This document shows positions 33,465 through 41,285 of a stretch of 64,000 bases of DNA, in pieces. The notes under the pieces are model-generated. The model saw nothing but the letters and a program-made list of their open reading frames with translations. It searched no databases and was not told the origin of the DNA. The position numbers and the translations under genes were made by a program. Origin of the DNA: Oscillospiraceae bacterium (GTDB lineage Bacteria > Bacillota > Clostridia > Oscillospirales > Oscillospiraceae); the NCBI GenBank assembly GCA_902778285.1, contig CACYXC010000001.1, forward strand, positions 32,107 to 96,106, in the 5' to 3' direction. The stretch's first letter is position 1, and each line of letters starts with the position of its first letter.

Positions 33465-34094
33465 ATGAGCAAAGTATGCGTATTTGACCATCCTCTGATC
33501 CAGCACAAGCTGTCCATCCTGCGCGACAAGCGCACCAGCGTGAAGGAATTTCGCGAGCTCGTCTCCGAGATCGCCATGCTGATGTGCTTTGAGGCGACGC
33601 GCGATCTGCCCCTCGAGGAGATCGAGGTCGAGACCCCCGTTGCCATGGCCAAATGCCGCCGCATCGCCGGCAAGAAGCTGGCCGTCGTGCCCATCCTCCG
33701 CGCCGGCCTCGGCATGGTGGACGGCATGGTCAGCATGATGCCCAACGTGAAGGTCGGCCATGTGGGCCTCTTCCGCGACCCCGAGACCCTCGAGCCCGTC
33801 AAGTACTACTTCAAGATGCCCCCCGATATCGAGGAGCGCGACGTGATCGTCGTCGACCCGATGCTCGCCACCGGCGGCTCCGCCTCCGCCGCCATCACCT
33901 TCCTCAAGGAGACCGGCGTCAAGCACATCAAGCTCATGAGCGTCATCGGCGCGCCCGAGGGCGTAGCCAAGATGCAGGCGGACCACCCCGATGTGGATAT
34001 CTTCGTCGCCGCGCTCGACGACCACCTCAACGAGCACGGCTACATCGTCCCCGGTCTGGGCGACGCGGGCGACCGTATTTTCGGCACAAAGTAA
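33465..34094 (+). CDS. upp: uracil phosphoribosyltransferase
   Basis: 209 aa, the normal length. Converts uracil and PRPP to UMP in pyrimidine salvage. It has the [17 protein letters not shown] flexible loop, [12 protein letters not shown], the PRPP loop [11 protein letters not shown], and the uracil-binding C-terminus [23 protein letters not shown] lies 9 nt before ATG. No clear -35 box is seen; TATATTATAA at 33438-33447 may be the -10 region. A strong terminator follows. Confidence 0.97.
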   Translation: MSKVCVFDHPLIQHKLSILRDKRTSVKEFRELVSEIAMLMCFEATRDLPLEEIEVETPVAMAKCRRIAGKKLAVVPILRAGLGMVDGMVSMMPNVKVGHVGLFRDPETLEPVKYYFKMPPDIEERDVIVVDPMLATGGSASAAITFLKETGVKHIKLMSVIGAPEGVAKMQADHPDVDIFVAALDDHLNEHGYIVPGLGDAGDRIFGTK

Positions 34095-34106
34095 CATTTT
34101 CCTCGG

Positions 34107-34141
34107 ATCGGCAGGGCGTTCGCCCTGCCGATTGCTTTTTT
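34107..34141 (+). terminator. terminator after upp
   Basis: A 12-bp stem ATCGGCAGGGCG / CGCCCTGCCGAT with a TT loop, followed by TGCTTTTTT. The T-tract overlaps the -35 box of the next promoter. Confidence 0.9.
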
Positions 34142-34160
34142 GGCGGAAAAGATTTACAAT
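34132..34160 (+). promoter_or_regulatory. promoter of the CARF nuclease gene
   Basis: TTGCTT (34132-34137) and TACAAT (34155-34160) are separated by 17 bp, 36 nt before the start codon. The -35 box lies in the U-tract of the upp terminator. Confidence 0.6.
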
Positions 34161-34196
34161 AGCCGCAGAGACAGAATCTCCCGAAAGGATGCGAGC

Positions 34197-35372
34197 ATGC
34201 GTATGGAAACCCTGATCGAGCTGTATGACGAGAGGCCGCTGGAAAACGTGCTCGGCGCGGAGATGTTTCGCCCGAAGCGCGTGGTATACATCTGCCCGGA
34301 GAGCGCGGCGCGGGATCAGGCGCTGCAGAAAAAGATGCGCTCCTACTTCGGCTGCCGCGGACAGAGGGTGGAGCTGGTCTTCTTCAAGGCCGACGTGTAT
34401 GACGCCGGCGCCGTTCTCGCACTGCTGCGCAGCATCGTCGAACGCTTCCCGGACTGCGCCGTGGACATCACCGGCGGGACCGACGCCGTGCTCTTCGCCG
34501 CCGGCATGCTCAGCGCGGAGACCGAGATCCCGGTCTTCACCTACAGCCGGAAGAAGAACTGCTTCTACAACATCAAAAACGCGGACTTCGCCGACGGGCG
34601 TCCCTGCGACCTGCGCTACCGCGTCGAGGACTTCTTCCGCATGGCGGGCGGCTCGGTGCGCGAGGGAAGGGTGGACAACGCCATCCTCTCCCGCTACATG
34701 CAGGACTTTGACCCCTTCTTCCGGGTCTATCTGGACCACCGGCGGGACTGGACGAAGATCGTCACCTATATCCAGCGCGTCTCGCCCGGCGGGCAGGACG
34801 GCTCGTATTCGCTGCTGGCCTCCGGAGCGCGCGTCGTCAAGGGCGAGCGCGGCTCGCGCATCGAGGCGCCGGAACAGGCGCTGAGCGCGTTGGCGGCCAT
34901 CGGCTTTATCAGCGAGCTGCGCGTTGAGGACGAGCGCGTATCCTTCCGCTTTCGCGACGCGCAGATCCGCGCCTGGCTGCGGGATGTGGGCAGCGTGCTG
35001 GAGACCTACGTCTACAAGGCCTGCCTGGACACCGGCATCTTCGACGACGTGCGCACCAGCGTGGTCGTGGACTGGGAGGGTGAGTCGAAGGGCAACGCCG
35101 TCTCGAACGAGCTGGACGTGATGTGCAGCCGCGGGGTGGTGCCGCTGTTCATCAGCTGCAAGACCTGCGACGTGAAGACTGAGGCGCTCAACGAGCTGGC
35201 CGTCCTGCGCGACCGCTTCGGCGGGCAGATGGCAAAGGCCGCGATCGTCACGGCCGAGCGCGGCAACGCCCGCATGCGCAGCCGCGCCGCCGAGCTGAAC
35301 ATCCGCGTCATCGACCTGAGCGACCTGGCCGCGGACCGGCTGCAGAAGCGCCTGCTGGCCTGCATGAACTGA
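34197..35372 (+). CDS. orphan CARF-PD-(D/E)xK nuclease (Card1/Can2-like, DUF1887)
   Basis: 391 aa. The N-terminal ~140 residues are a CARF-type Rossmann domain with the nucleotide-loop motif DITGGTD (Asp90-Thr95). A linker or winged-helix-like middle (~200-270) follows. The C-terminal PD-(D/E)xK nuclease has NELDVM (Glu305, Asp307) and ISCKT (Lys322). Known relatives are type III CRISPR effectors that degrade DNA/RNA when cyclic oligoadenylate binds the CARF domain. No cas gene or CRISPR array occurs in this window, so it is an orphan here, flanked by housekeeping genes. ATG 34197 has AAAGGA 7 nt upstream. All catalytic residues are present. Confidence 0.85.
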   Translation: MRMETLIELYDERPLENVLGAEMFRPKRVVYICPESAARDQALQKKMRSYFGCRGQRVELVFFKADVYDAGAVLALLRSIVERFPDCAVDITGGTDAVLFAAGMLSAETEIPVFTYSRKKNCFYNIKNADFADGRPCDLRYRVEDFFRMAGGSVREGRVDNAILSRYMQDFDPFFRVYLDHRRDWTKIVTYIQRVSPGGQDGSYSLLASGARVVKGERGSRIEAPEQALSALAAIGFISELRVEDERVSFRFRDAQIRAWLRDVGSVLETYVYKACLDTGIFDDVRTSVVVDWEGESKGNAVSNELDVMCSRGVVPLFISCKTCDVKTEALNELAVLRDRFGGQMAKAAIVTAERGNARMRSRAAELNIRVIDLSDLAADRLQKRLLACMN

Positions 35373-35421
35373 GAAGGAGGCCGTGGACCTGACGATCTGC
35401 GAGGCCTCCGGTCGGCATGAT

Positions 35422-35449
35422 GAGATCCTTCGCTCCGCTCAGGATGACA
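35422..35449. repeat. family C half-element
   Basis: GAGATCCTTCGCTCCGCTCA followed by GGATGAC. This is one arm of the widespread palindromic repeat found complete at 46964, 47739 and 52744. Confidence 0.8.
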
Positions 35450-35468
35450 GGACAGAAAACAGAATTTG

Positions 35469-35514
35469 CAAAAAGCGCCGGCCGGATCGTTTTTACGATC
35501 CGGCCGGCGCTTTG
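35469..35514. terminator. bidirectional terminator between the CARF nuclease and cysteine desulfidase genes
   Basis: A ~20-bp stem (AAAAAGCGCCGGCCGGATCG and complement) with a 4-5-nt loop lies between convergent genes, A-rich on one side and T-rich on the other. Confidence 0.9.
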
Positions 35515-35526
35515 CGTGTTCAGCCT

Positions 35527-36807
35527 TTATTTCCTGTCGTTGCCCATCATCAGGCGGATGACCTCTTTGTCCGTGCCGCGCATGCCGTCGCGCGCGATGG
35601 TGCTCACGGCGCGGATGGTGTTCTCCACGCCCTGAACGACGATGCCGTCGCCGCCGTAAAACTGGCTGTCGTGCATGTACATGCGCATGCCCAGCATGCC
35701 CGCCTCGACCGCGGAGGCAATCTTCGCCGCACAGCTGGCCTTGGCCCCGTCGCAGATCATGCCGGAGTTGATGGCGAGGGCGTTGACGACGGTGTGGGCG
35801 ATCTCCTGGTAGCGGCCGCCGTAGAGGTAGCAGACGCCCGCGCCGGCGCCCGCGCCCGCGGAGGTCGCCCCGCAGTAGGCCGAGAGGCTGCCGATGCCGG
35901 TCTTCAGATGGATCGTCACCAGATTGGACACGGCCAGCGCCCGCAGCAGCGTCCCCTCCGACACCCCCATCTCGCGCCCGTAGATGATCACCGGGACCGA
36001 GGCGGTGAGGCCCTGGTTGCCGCTGCCGGAGTTGATGACCACCGGCATCTCGCAGCCGTCCATGCGCGCGTCGGAGCCGGCGGCTGCCCAGGCCTTGGCC
36101 CGGTTGTGGACGCTGTTGCCGTAGGAGCGGAGCAGGATCTTGCCGATCCCTGCGCCGTAGTCGCCCTTGAGGCCGGTCTCGGCGATCGCCATGTTGCATT
36201 CGATCTGCGGCTGCAGAATGGGGCGGAGCAGATCCACGTCCACGGTGTCGGCAAAGCGTACGATGTCCTCCACATTCAGCGTCGAGCGGTTTTCGGGGAT
36301 CTCGTCCATCTTATCCGACCAGGGCTTCTCCTGCAGCACCCTGTCGTTTTTGCGGATGCAGACCACGTTGGTGTGGTGGGAGACGATGTGCACATAGGAG
36401 CTCTCCCCGCCGCGGAAAAGCCCCACCGCGAGGTCGAAGGGCAGCTCGGACTCCGCCTCGCGGATGGCGATGTCGGCCGTCTCCAGCCAGGCGTCCATTG
36501 CCTTCAGGTCTTCCTCGGTGGCCTCGGCGATGACCTCCAGCTCCTTCTCGGCTCTGCCGAAGCAGAGACCCGCCGCCACTGCGCAGCGCATGCCCTTGCG
36601 CCCGCCCGTGTTGGGGACGACGACGCTTTTGACGTTCTTGACGATGTTCCCGCTGACGGTGAGCACCGTGCGCTCCGGCATGGCGCCCAGCGTGTCGCGG
36701 GCCAGGGCTGCGGCGTAGGCGATGGCGATCGGCTCGGTGCAGCCCATCGCGGGCACCAGCTCCTCCCGCAGGATGTCCAGATAGGTTTCCATCAGCTTTT
36801 GATCCAT
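35527..36807 (-). CDS. cyuA: L-cysteine desulfidase (UPF0597/CyuA family)
   Basis: 426 aa. Predicted Fe-S enzyme that degrades L-cysteine to pyruvate, ammonia and sulfide; the UPF0597 (YhaM) family is related to L-serine dehydratase alpha chains. Supporting segments are EELVPAMGCTEPIAIAYAAA (N-terminal), VNSG-like VINSGSGNQGLTASVPV, YCGATSAGAGAGAGVCYL and INSGMICDGAKASCAAKI, with cysteines suited to an iron-sulfur cluster. ATG 36807 has AAAGGAG 9 nt upstream. It is convergent with the CARF gene and downstream of the luxS operon on the same strand, separated by a 226-bp repeat region. Confidence 0.88.
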   Translation of the reverse strand: MDQKLMETYLDILREELVPAMGCTEPIAIAYAAALARDTLGAMPERTVLTVSGNIVKNVKSVVVPNTGGRKGMRCAVAAGLCFGRAEKELEVIAEATEEDLKAMDAWLETADIAIREAESELPFDLAVGLFRGGESSYVHIVSHHTNVVCIRKNDRVLQEKPWSDKMDEIPENRSTLNVEDIVRFADTVDVDLLRPILQPQIECNMAIAETGLKGDYGAGIGKILLRSYGNSVHNRAKAWAAAGSDARMDGCEMPVVINSGSGNQGLTASVPVIIYGREMGVSEGTLLRALAVSNLVTIHLKTGIGSLSAYCGATSAGAGAGAGVCYLYGGRYQEIAHTVVNALAINSGMICDGAKASCAAKIASAVEAGMLGMRMYMHDSQFYGGDGIVVQGVENTIRAVSTIARDGMRGTDKEVIRLMMGNDRK

Positions 36808-36824
36808 CGGTTGATTCTCCTTTC

Positions 36825-36975
36825 GATTCTTCAATTGCGAAACTTCGTTTCACAATTGAACGACTCGCTTTTATCGCGCGCGGCGGTGTGTAATACGCCG
36901 CGCTTGGTCGAAGCGAGGGCTCGTACGACTCGCCTCAGGGTGTTTTTGCCGCGGCGGAGCCGTGCCAAAAACAAA
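36825..36975. repeat. repeat-rich leader of the cysteine desulfidase gene
   Basis: TCAATTGCGAAAC / GTTTCACAATTGA (~36830-36859) forms a hairpin. It is followed by GTCGAAGCGAGGGCTCGTAC...CTCAGGGTGTTTTTGCC with a GTTTTTG(G)C / GCCAAAAAC hairpin (36940-36971). The latter part resembles 53875-53940. Confidence 0.6.
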
Positions 36976-37033
36976 TGGTATCTCCTCCGGGACGTGAATC
37001 TGAGCCTGTTTCCCTCTGGCGTAGTTGATTTCC

Positions 37034-38248
37034 CTATAGGTTAAGCAGCTTTCTTGCTTCCAGATAATAGCGCTTTTCGCGCGCGCTGCCCATGGAGAAG
37101 GTCTTGCGCGGCAGCACGCCGCCCGCCGCGATGCCGGGGAACAGCGCCTCCCTGTCCGGGGCGGGCAGCAGGAAGCCCGCGGCGCCTTCGCTCGCGCAGA
37201 GCGCATGCAGGGCCGCCTCCCCGTGGATATAGTCGATGCTTCCGGCGTGCTCACGCAGCCAGGCATCCAGCACCGCCTGCAGTCTTGCGACCGGCAGTAC
37301 GCCGTCCCGCGTGCTGACGAAGAGCTTCAGCTCTTCGCCGCCGCAAAGGCAGACGATCGGCGCGCCCTCCCCGTCGTCCAGCTCCCGCCGGACGGCGGTG
37401 ATCAGTGCCTTCGCGTTGCAGCCGGTGACGAGGCGGTGGATGGCCTCCCAGCGCTGGGCGGGGCTGCGCAGGTTCTCGAGCTCCACGAGCGCATAGCGCG
37501 CCGGGTGGCCGGACAGGTCCTCGCCCGGGCGCTCTTTTTTCAGCGCCTCCCAGCAGGCCTTGGCCGTGGCCAGCGAGTGGTTGCCGTCGCCTACGGCGAA
37601 CTGCAGCTTGCGCCCGGCGGCGTAGGCGTCCAGACGCTGGCGCAGCCTGCGGGCCACGACCCCCTCCACGAGCCAGCCGGCGACATGCCCGCCGCCCTGC
37701 ATCAGCTCGAAATCATAGAGCTTCGGGAAGGCGGCCTTCTGGCGCGAGAGCAGGCCGATGAGCAGATCCTCCGCATCGTCGCACAGCAGCAGCGCATGCG
37801 GCAGCTCCAACGCCGCGTCGGCGCGGATCTGCATCCGGGGCGGGATGCGCCCGGTCACGGTCTCCTCCGTGGCGCGCACGGGCGTGTTTGCGTCGGCGCG
37901 GTAGTCGTAGGCCTCCAGGTCCAGCATGCCGACCACTCCCTGCCGCACGCTGCCGTCGCGGAGCGTGCGCTCCACATAGACGAAAGCATTTTTGTATTCG
38001 CGAAAGACGCCGCCCTGCAGGTATTCCTCCATGCTTCGGTGGATCGCGGCGATCCGCTCCGCGCCGGCGCTCGCCAGCTCCGCCTCCGGCAGGATCAGCC
38101 GCAGGGCAGAGGGAGCCGCGCCGACGATGCGCTCGGTCTCCGCCCAGTATTCCGGCTCCGAGGAGAACTGGTCGCAGGCGATCACCGCCCACTTTTCCAG
38201 CAGCTCCTCACGCGGCAGGAGGATGTCGGCAGGTCCGAAACAGCTCAT
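37034..38248 (-). CDS. DUF1015-family protein
   Basis: 404 aa. DUF1015 proteins are widespread, cytosolic and of unknown biochemical function. This one shows the family features: LPREELLEKWAVIACDQFSSEP at the N-terminus, FAVGDGNHSLATAKACWE in the middle and GGVLPRKTFSMGSAREKRYYLEARKLL at the C-terminus. The ATG overlaps the sortase stop (ATGA). It is the last gene of a luxS-sortase-DUF1015 run. The GDGNHS segment with conserved Asp/His suggests metal or phosphate binding, but no activity can be stated. Confidence 0.88.
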   Translation of the reverse strand: MSCFGPADILLPREELLEKWAVIACDQFSSEPEYWAETERIVGAAPSALRLILPEAELASAGAERIAAIHRSMEEYLQGGVFREYKNAFVYVERTLRDGSVRQGVVGMLDLEAYDYRADANTPVRATEETVTGRIPPRMQIRADAALELPHALLLCDDAEDLLIGLLSRQKAAFPKLYDFELMQGGGHVAGWLVEGVVARRLRQRLDAYAAGRKLQFAVGDGNHSLATAKACWEALKKERPGEDLSGHPARYALVELENLRSPAQRWEAIHRLVTGCNAKALITAVRRELDDGEGAPIVCLCGGEELKLFVSTRDGVLPVARLQAVLDAWLREHAGSIDYIHGEAALHALCASEGAAGFLLPAPDREALFPGIAAGGVLPRKTFSMGSAREKRYYLEARKLLNL

Positions 38249-39051
38249 GGCGCCGCCTCCCTTCCCTCGTCGATGACCTCCGTCAGCAGCCCGAGGACGA
38301 GCCGCCGGGCCTCCGGCGCTTCGTCCACGCAGGTGCTGAGCGTGAGGATGTGGTCCTCCAGCGCGATCTCGGTATCCCCGGGCACCACGGTCCCGGGGGC
38401 AGTGCTGTTGACGACGCTCTGCAGGTAGTCGACGCGGTCCTGCATCACGGTCTCGTCATAAAAGGCGTCGATCAGGATATCCGGGAAGACGGTGGTGGCG
38501 AACACGCGGTAGTGGTACTCCGCCGCGGGCGTGTAGATTACGATCTCCCGGTGGGCCATGAAGAAGTCCTCGTCCGCAAAATAGCGCAGCGCGCCGAACA
38601 TGGTCCCGTCGGCCATGTTGTGGGCGTAGAGGATGGTGTTGAAGCGGGAGAAGTCCTTCGCCACGCCGCTGAAGCTGAAGACACTGCCGGGCAGACCCTC
38701 GCTCCCGTCCAGATTCCGGTTGAGATAGTATTCGTCGTCCCCCGCGCGCTGCAGCACCGGGTAATCCACCGTGGTGTCCGGGATCCACAGCCAGGCGTAC
38801 ACGTCGCCGTTCTGTTTCTGAAGCGACGCAAAGTCGATGGGGGAGACATAGGGGATGGGCGTGGGCGTCGGGGTGGGCTCGGGCGTCGGCTCCGATGTGG
38901 GCGCCGGCGCCTGTTCGCTCTCCGTCTCCGCCGCCGTCCGGGACGCCTCCGCGGCCATGTGCCGCGCGTCCATGATGCGCCCCCAGAGGATCAGCCCCAG
39001 CGCGATCACGCAGAACATGATCCCCCAGATGGCAGGAATCTTTCTTCTCAT
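38245..39051 (-). CDS. srtB: class B sortase
   Basis: 268 aa. An N-terminal signal-anchor (~8-24) and a Thr/Pro-rich extracellular spacer (TPEPTPTPTP) precede the catalytic domain with His in ILYAHNMADGTMFG, Cys in LTLSTC and Arg in EARRLVL. Class B is indicated by the TLSTC context and the long helix before the catalytic Cys. It anchors surface proteins or builds pilin-type polymers. No obvious sorting-signal substrate gene lies nearby. Coupled to luxS and DUF1015 by ATGA overlaps at both ends. Confidence 0.9.
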   Translation of the reverse strand: MRRKIPAIWGIMFCVIALGLILWGRIMDARHMAAEASRTAAETESEQAPAPTSEPTPEPTPTPTPIPYVSPIDFASLQKQNGDVYAWLWIPDTTVDYPVLQRAGDDEYYLNRNLDGSEGLPGSVFSFSGVAKDFSRFNTILYAHNMADGTMFGALRYFADEDFFMAHREIVIYTPAAEYHYRVFATTVFPDILIDAFYDETVMQDRVDYLQSVVNSTAPGTVVPGDTEIALEDHILTLSTCVDEAPEARRLVLGLLTEVIDEGREAAP

Positions 39052-39509
39052 GACTCGTAATCCATCCGTTCCGCCGTCCAGTCCGCGAGCACGCGGCACA
39101 TGTCCTCCGCCACGGCTCTGGCGCCGGGCAGGTCGTGGTCCAGATAGTTGCCGCACTCCCTGCGCTCCGAGCCCGGGATCTTCCCCTCGAAGTCTTTGAT
39201 GAAGGCGAAGCACTCGCGCACGAGCTGCAGCGCGTCGCTGCGGGAGACGCTGTCGCGCAGCAGCAGGTAAAAGCCCGTGCGGCAGCCCATCGGCCCCACA
39301 TAGAGGACGCTGTCCTGCCATCTGCTGTTGCGGGCGCAGGTGGCGAAGAGATGCTCGAAGGTATGCATGGCCCCGTCGCTGAGATAGTCGCCCGCGTTGG
39401 GCTTCTTCATGCGTACGTCGTAGGTCACAACGTCTCCGTCGATGCGGGAGATGTACATGCCCTTCTCCAGCCTGTCATGATCCACGGTAAAGCTTGCGAT
39501 GGTCTTCAT
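39048..39509 (-). CDS. luxS: S-ribosylhomocysteine lyase
   Basis: 153 aa. Cleaves S-ribosylhomocysteine to homocysteine and the AI-2 precursor DPD, recycling methyl-donor waste. The metal site HTFEH (His49, His53) and a distal Cys in RRECGNY are present, as is the conserved GPMGCRTGFYLL catalytic cysteine. SD GGAAGGA lies just after a family B repeat. First gene of the luxS-srtB-DUF1015 run, with cysteine desulfidase beyond; a sulfur amino-acid theme is possible. Confidence 0.96.
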   Translation of the reverse strand: MKTIASFTVDHDRLEKGMYISRIDGDVVTYDVRMKKPNAGDYLSDGAMHTFEHLFATCARNSRWQDSVLYVGPMGCRTGFYLLLRDSVSRSDALQLVRECFAFIKDFEGKIPGSERRECGNYLDHDLPGARAVAEDMCRVLADWTAERMDYES

Positions 39510-39522
39510 ATCTCTATCCTTC

Positions 39523-39677
39523 CCTTATAGCCTTCCCCCTCGGGGGAAGGTGTCCCAGTGCTCACACTGGGACGGATGAGGGGCGTGTGTTGACGCTTCC
39601 TGTCCTTTCGGAGCGTTATCATCCAACCCCTCCGGCGCTTTGCGCCGCCTCCCCTTGCACAGGGGAGGCTATATGGC
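39523..39677 (-). repeat. two family B elements upstream of luxS
   Basis: On the minus strand, the nearer copy reads CCCCTCATCC, a GTCCCAGTG/CACTGGGAC hairpin and CCTTCCCCC/GGGGGAAGG, ending just before the luxS ribosome binding site (39523-39583). A second, plus-oriented copy (CCCCTCCGGCGC..., CTCCCCTTGCACAGGGGAG) lies at 39628-39672. Confidence 0.8.
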
Positions 39678-39689
39678 AAATGATTGTAA

Positions 39690-41276
39690 TTACTCGATCT
39701 TCACGCGCATGGGGCGGCCGCTGAGCTCGTAGCAGAGGGCGAGCCCCTCGTGGTCGTCGATCCGAATGTTCGCGGCGTCCCGGTTTTTCAGCAGCTGCGC
39801 GTAATGCGCCCGCGCCACCGCGCCGTATTCGGCCATGTTGTCCGAGTGGAACAGCACGCCGCCGAGCACGCTGTTGACCGTGGCGAGCACGTATTTCTGC
39901 TCCTCCGTCAGCCGGAGGTTCCTGTCCCGCAGGAAGAACACATCCGGGTCGTTGAGCCAGGCGCGGCCGCTGAGCTGCCGGCGGAAGATCGTGTTGCCGA
40001 TGGACTGGCGCGTGGAAACGCGCTCCCGGTGCGCAAGGCGCATGTGGGGCCTGTCGTCCCAGTCCAGCGTCACGTCCCCGCCGATGCGGCAGTAGTCCAC
40101 CAGTCCGAAGGCGGGCATGATCGGCACGCCGCATCCGAGGATCAGCTTGTCCCCGCAGAGCTTTCGCAGCAGCTCCATCGCGCGGATCATGCGGCCCGCG
40201 CGGGTCTCCCGCCCGGAGCCGAAGGGCGCCGCGGCGTAGAGGAAGTCCAGCTTTACCAGATCGTAGCCCCAGTCGTTGAGCACGCGCTCGAAGACCCCCT
40301 CCAGGTAGTCGATCACGCCGGGATGGTCGATGTCGAGACCGAAGAAATTGCCCCAGTTGCAGCCGGCGCGCCAGGGCCTGCCCTTCTCATCCTTCAAAAA
40401 CCAGTCGGGATGCTCGCGCAAAAGGATCGAATCCGTCCGGGCGCAGAAGGGGGCAAGCCACAGCCCCGCCCGGAAGCCCGCTGCGTGGATCGCGTCGGCC
40501 GCGGCCTTCATGCCCTCGGGGAACTTGACGGGATCGGCCTCCAGCCAGTCGCCCACGCCGGGCTCCCAGCCGTCGTCGATCTGGAAGACGTCGCCCGGCC
40601 GCAGCCGGCCGATACAGCCCTCGAGGTCCTCGCGGATGGTCTCGGCGCTGATGTTTTCGTAGCGGTTGTACCAGCTCGTATAACCCGCGATCTTCTCCTG
40701 CGTGCGGGCTTTGACGCCCATGGCGGCAAACCAGGCGTCAAAGACCCTGTCCTCCGGTCCGCGGGCGAAGAAAAGGTCAAAGGCGTGGAACTCACCGCCG
40801 CAGCGGAGCCCTTCGCAGTCGCGCTCAAGGCGCAGCTCGCGGCTGGCGCTGTCATATTGAAAAAGGGTGTAGCCCGGATGCTCGTCCAGCGAGCCGATCA
40901 GACGGTATTCCTCCCCCTCGCGGAAATAACAGTAGCTGACGCCGTGGGTGACGCCGGACTTGTTGGGGTAGCTGACGAAGTCATAATCACCGTAGCGGTC
41001 GAGAGCGTAGTGCTCGATGACGCGCCCGGGCAGATGCCCGATGCCGCGCGTTTTGCCGCTGCGGTCGTACTCCGGGCAGTAGGTCCAGCTCTGGTAGCCG
41101 TTCATGAAGATGCGGCCCTCTGCGCTCATGGGCACGTTCAGCGAGGCCTCCACCTTCACGAGGACATCCTCCGGCAGCTCCTCCGTGATGCGCAGCGTGC
41201 CCTGAGAAAACACGACGCTGCCGAAGACGGGCGGGTGGTTTTTGAGCGTGATCTTGTAGCGGAATCTGTTGGCCAT
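39690..41276 (-). CDS. alpha-galactosidase-like GH36 glycosidase
   Basis: 528 aa, shorter than the ~730-aa classic GH36 enzymes. An N-terminal beta-sandwich is followed by a (beta/alpha)8 barrel with IDDGWE, GLWLAPF and FGLDID. The nucleophile is in KLDFLY and the probable acid/base in the CRIGGDVTLDWDD segment. There is no signal peptide, so it is cytosolic and acts on imported oligosaccharides. Bond and sugar are inferred; alpha-galactosidase is most likely. It starts 9 nt after the GH2 gene, forming a two-gene operon. Confidence 0.85.
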   Translation of the reverse strand: MANRFRYKITLKNHPPVFGSVVFSQGTLRITEELPEDVLVKVEASLNVPMSAEGRIFMNGYQSWTYCPEYDRSGKTRGIGHLPGRVIEHYALDRYGDYDFVSYPNKSGVTHGVSYCYFREGEEYRLIGSLDEHPGYTLFQYDSASRELRLERDCEGLRCGGEFHAFDLFFARGPEDRVFDAWFAAMGVKARTQEKIAGYTSWYNRYENISAETIREDLEGCIGRLRPGDVFQIDDGWEPGVGDWLEADPVKFPEGMKAAADAIHAAGFRAGLWLAPFCARTDSILLREHPDWFLKDEKGRPWRAGCNWGNFFGLDIDHPGVIDYLEGVFERVLNDWGYDLVKLDFLYAAAPFGSGRETRAGRMIRAMELLRKLCGDKLILGCGVPIMPAFGLVDYCRIGGDVTLDWDDRPHMRLAHRERVSTRQSIGNTIFRRQLSGRAWLNDPDVFFLRDRNLRLTEEQKYVLATVNSVLGGVLFHSDNMAEYGAVARAHYAQLLKNRDAANIRIDDHEGLALCYELSGRPMRVKIE

Positions 41277-41285
41277 CGGTTTTCC

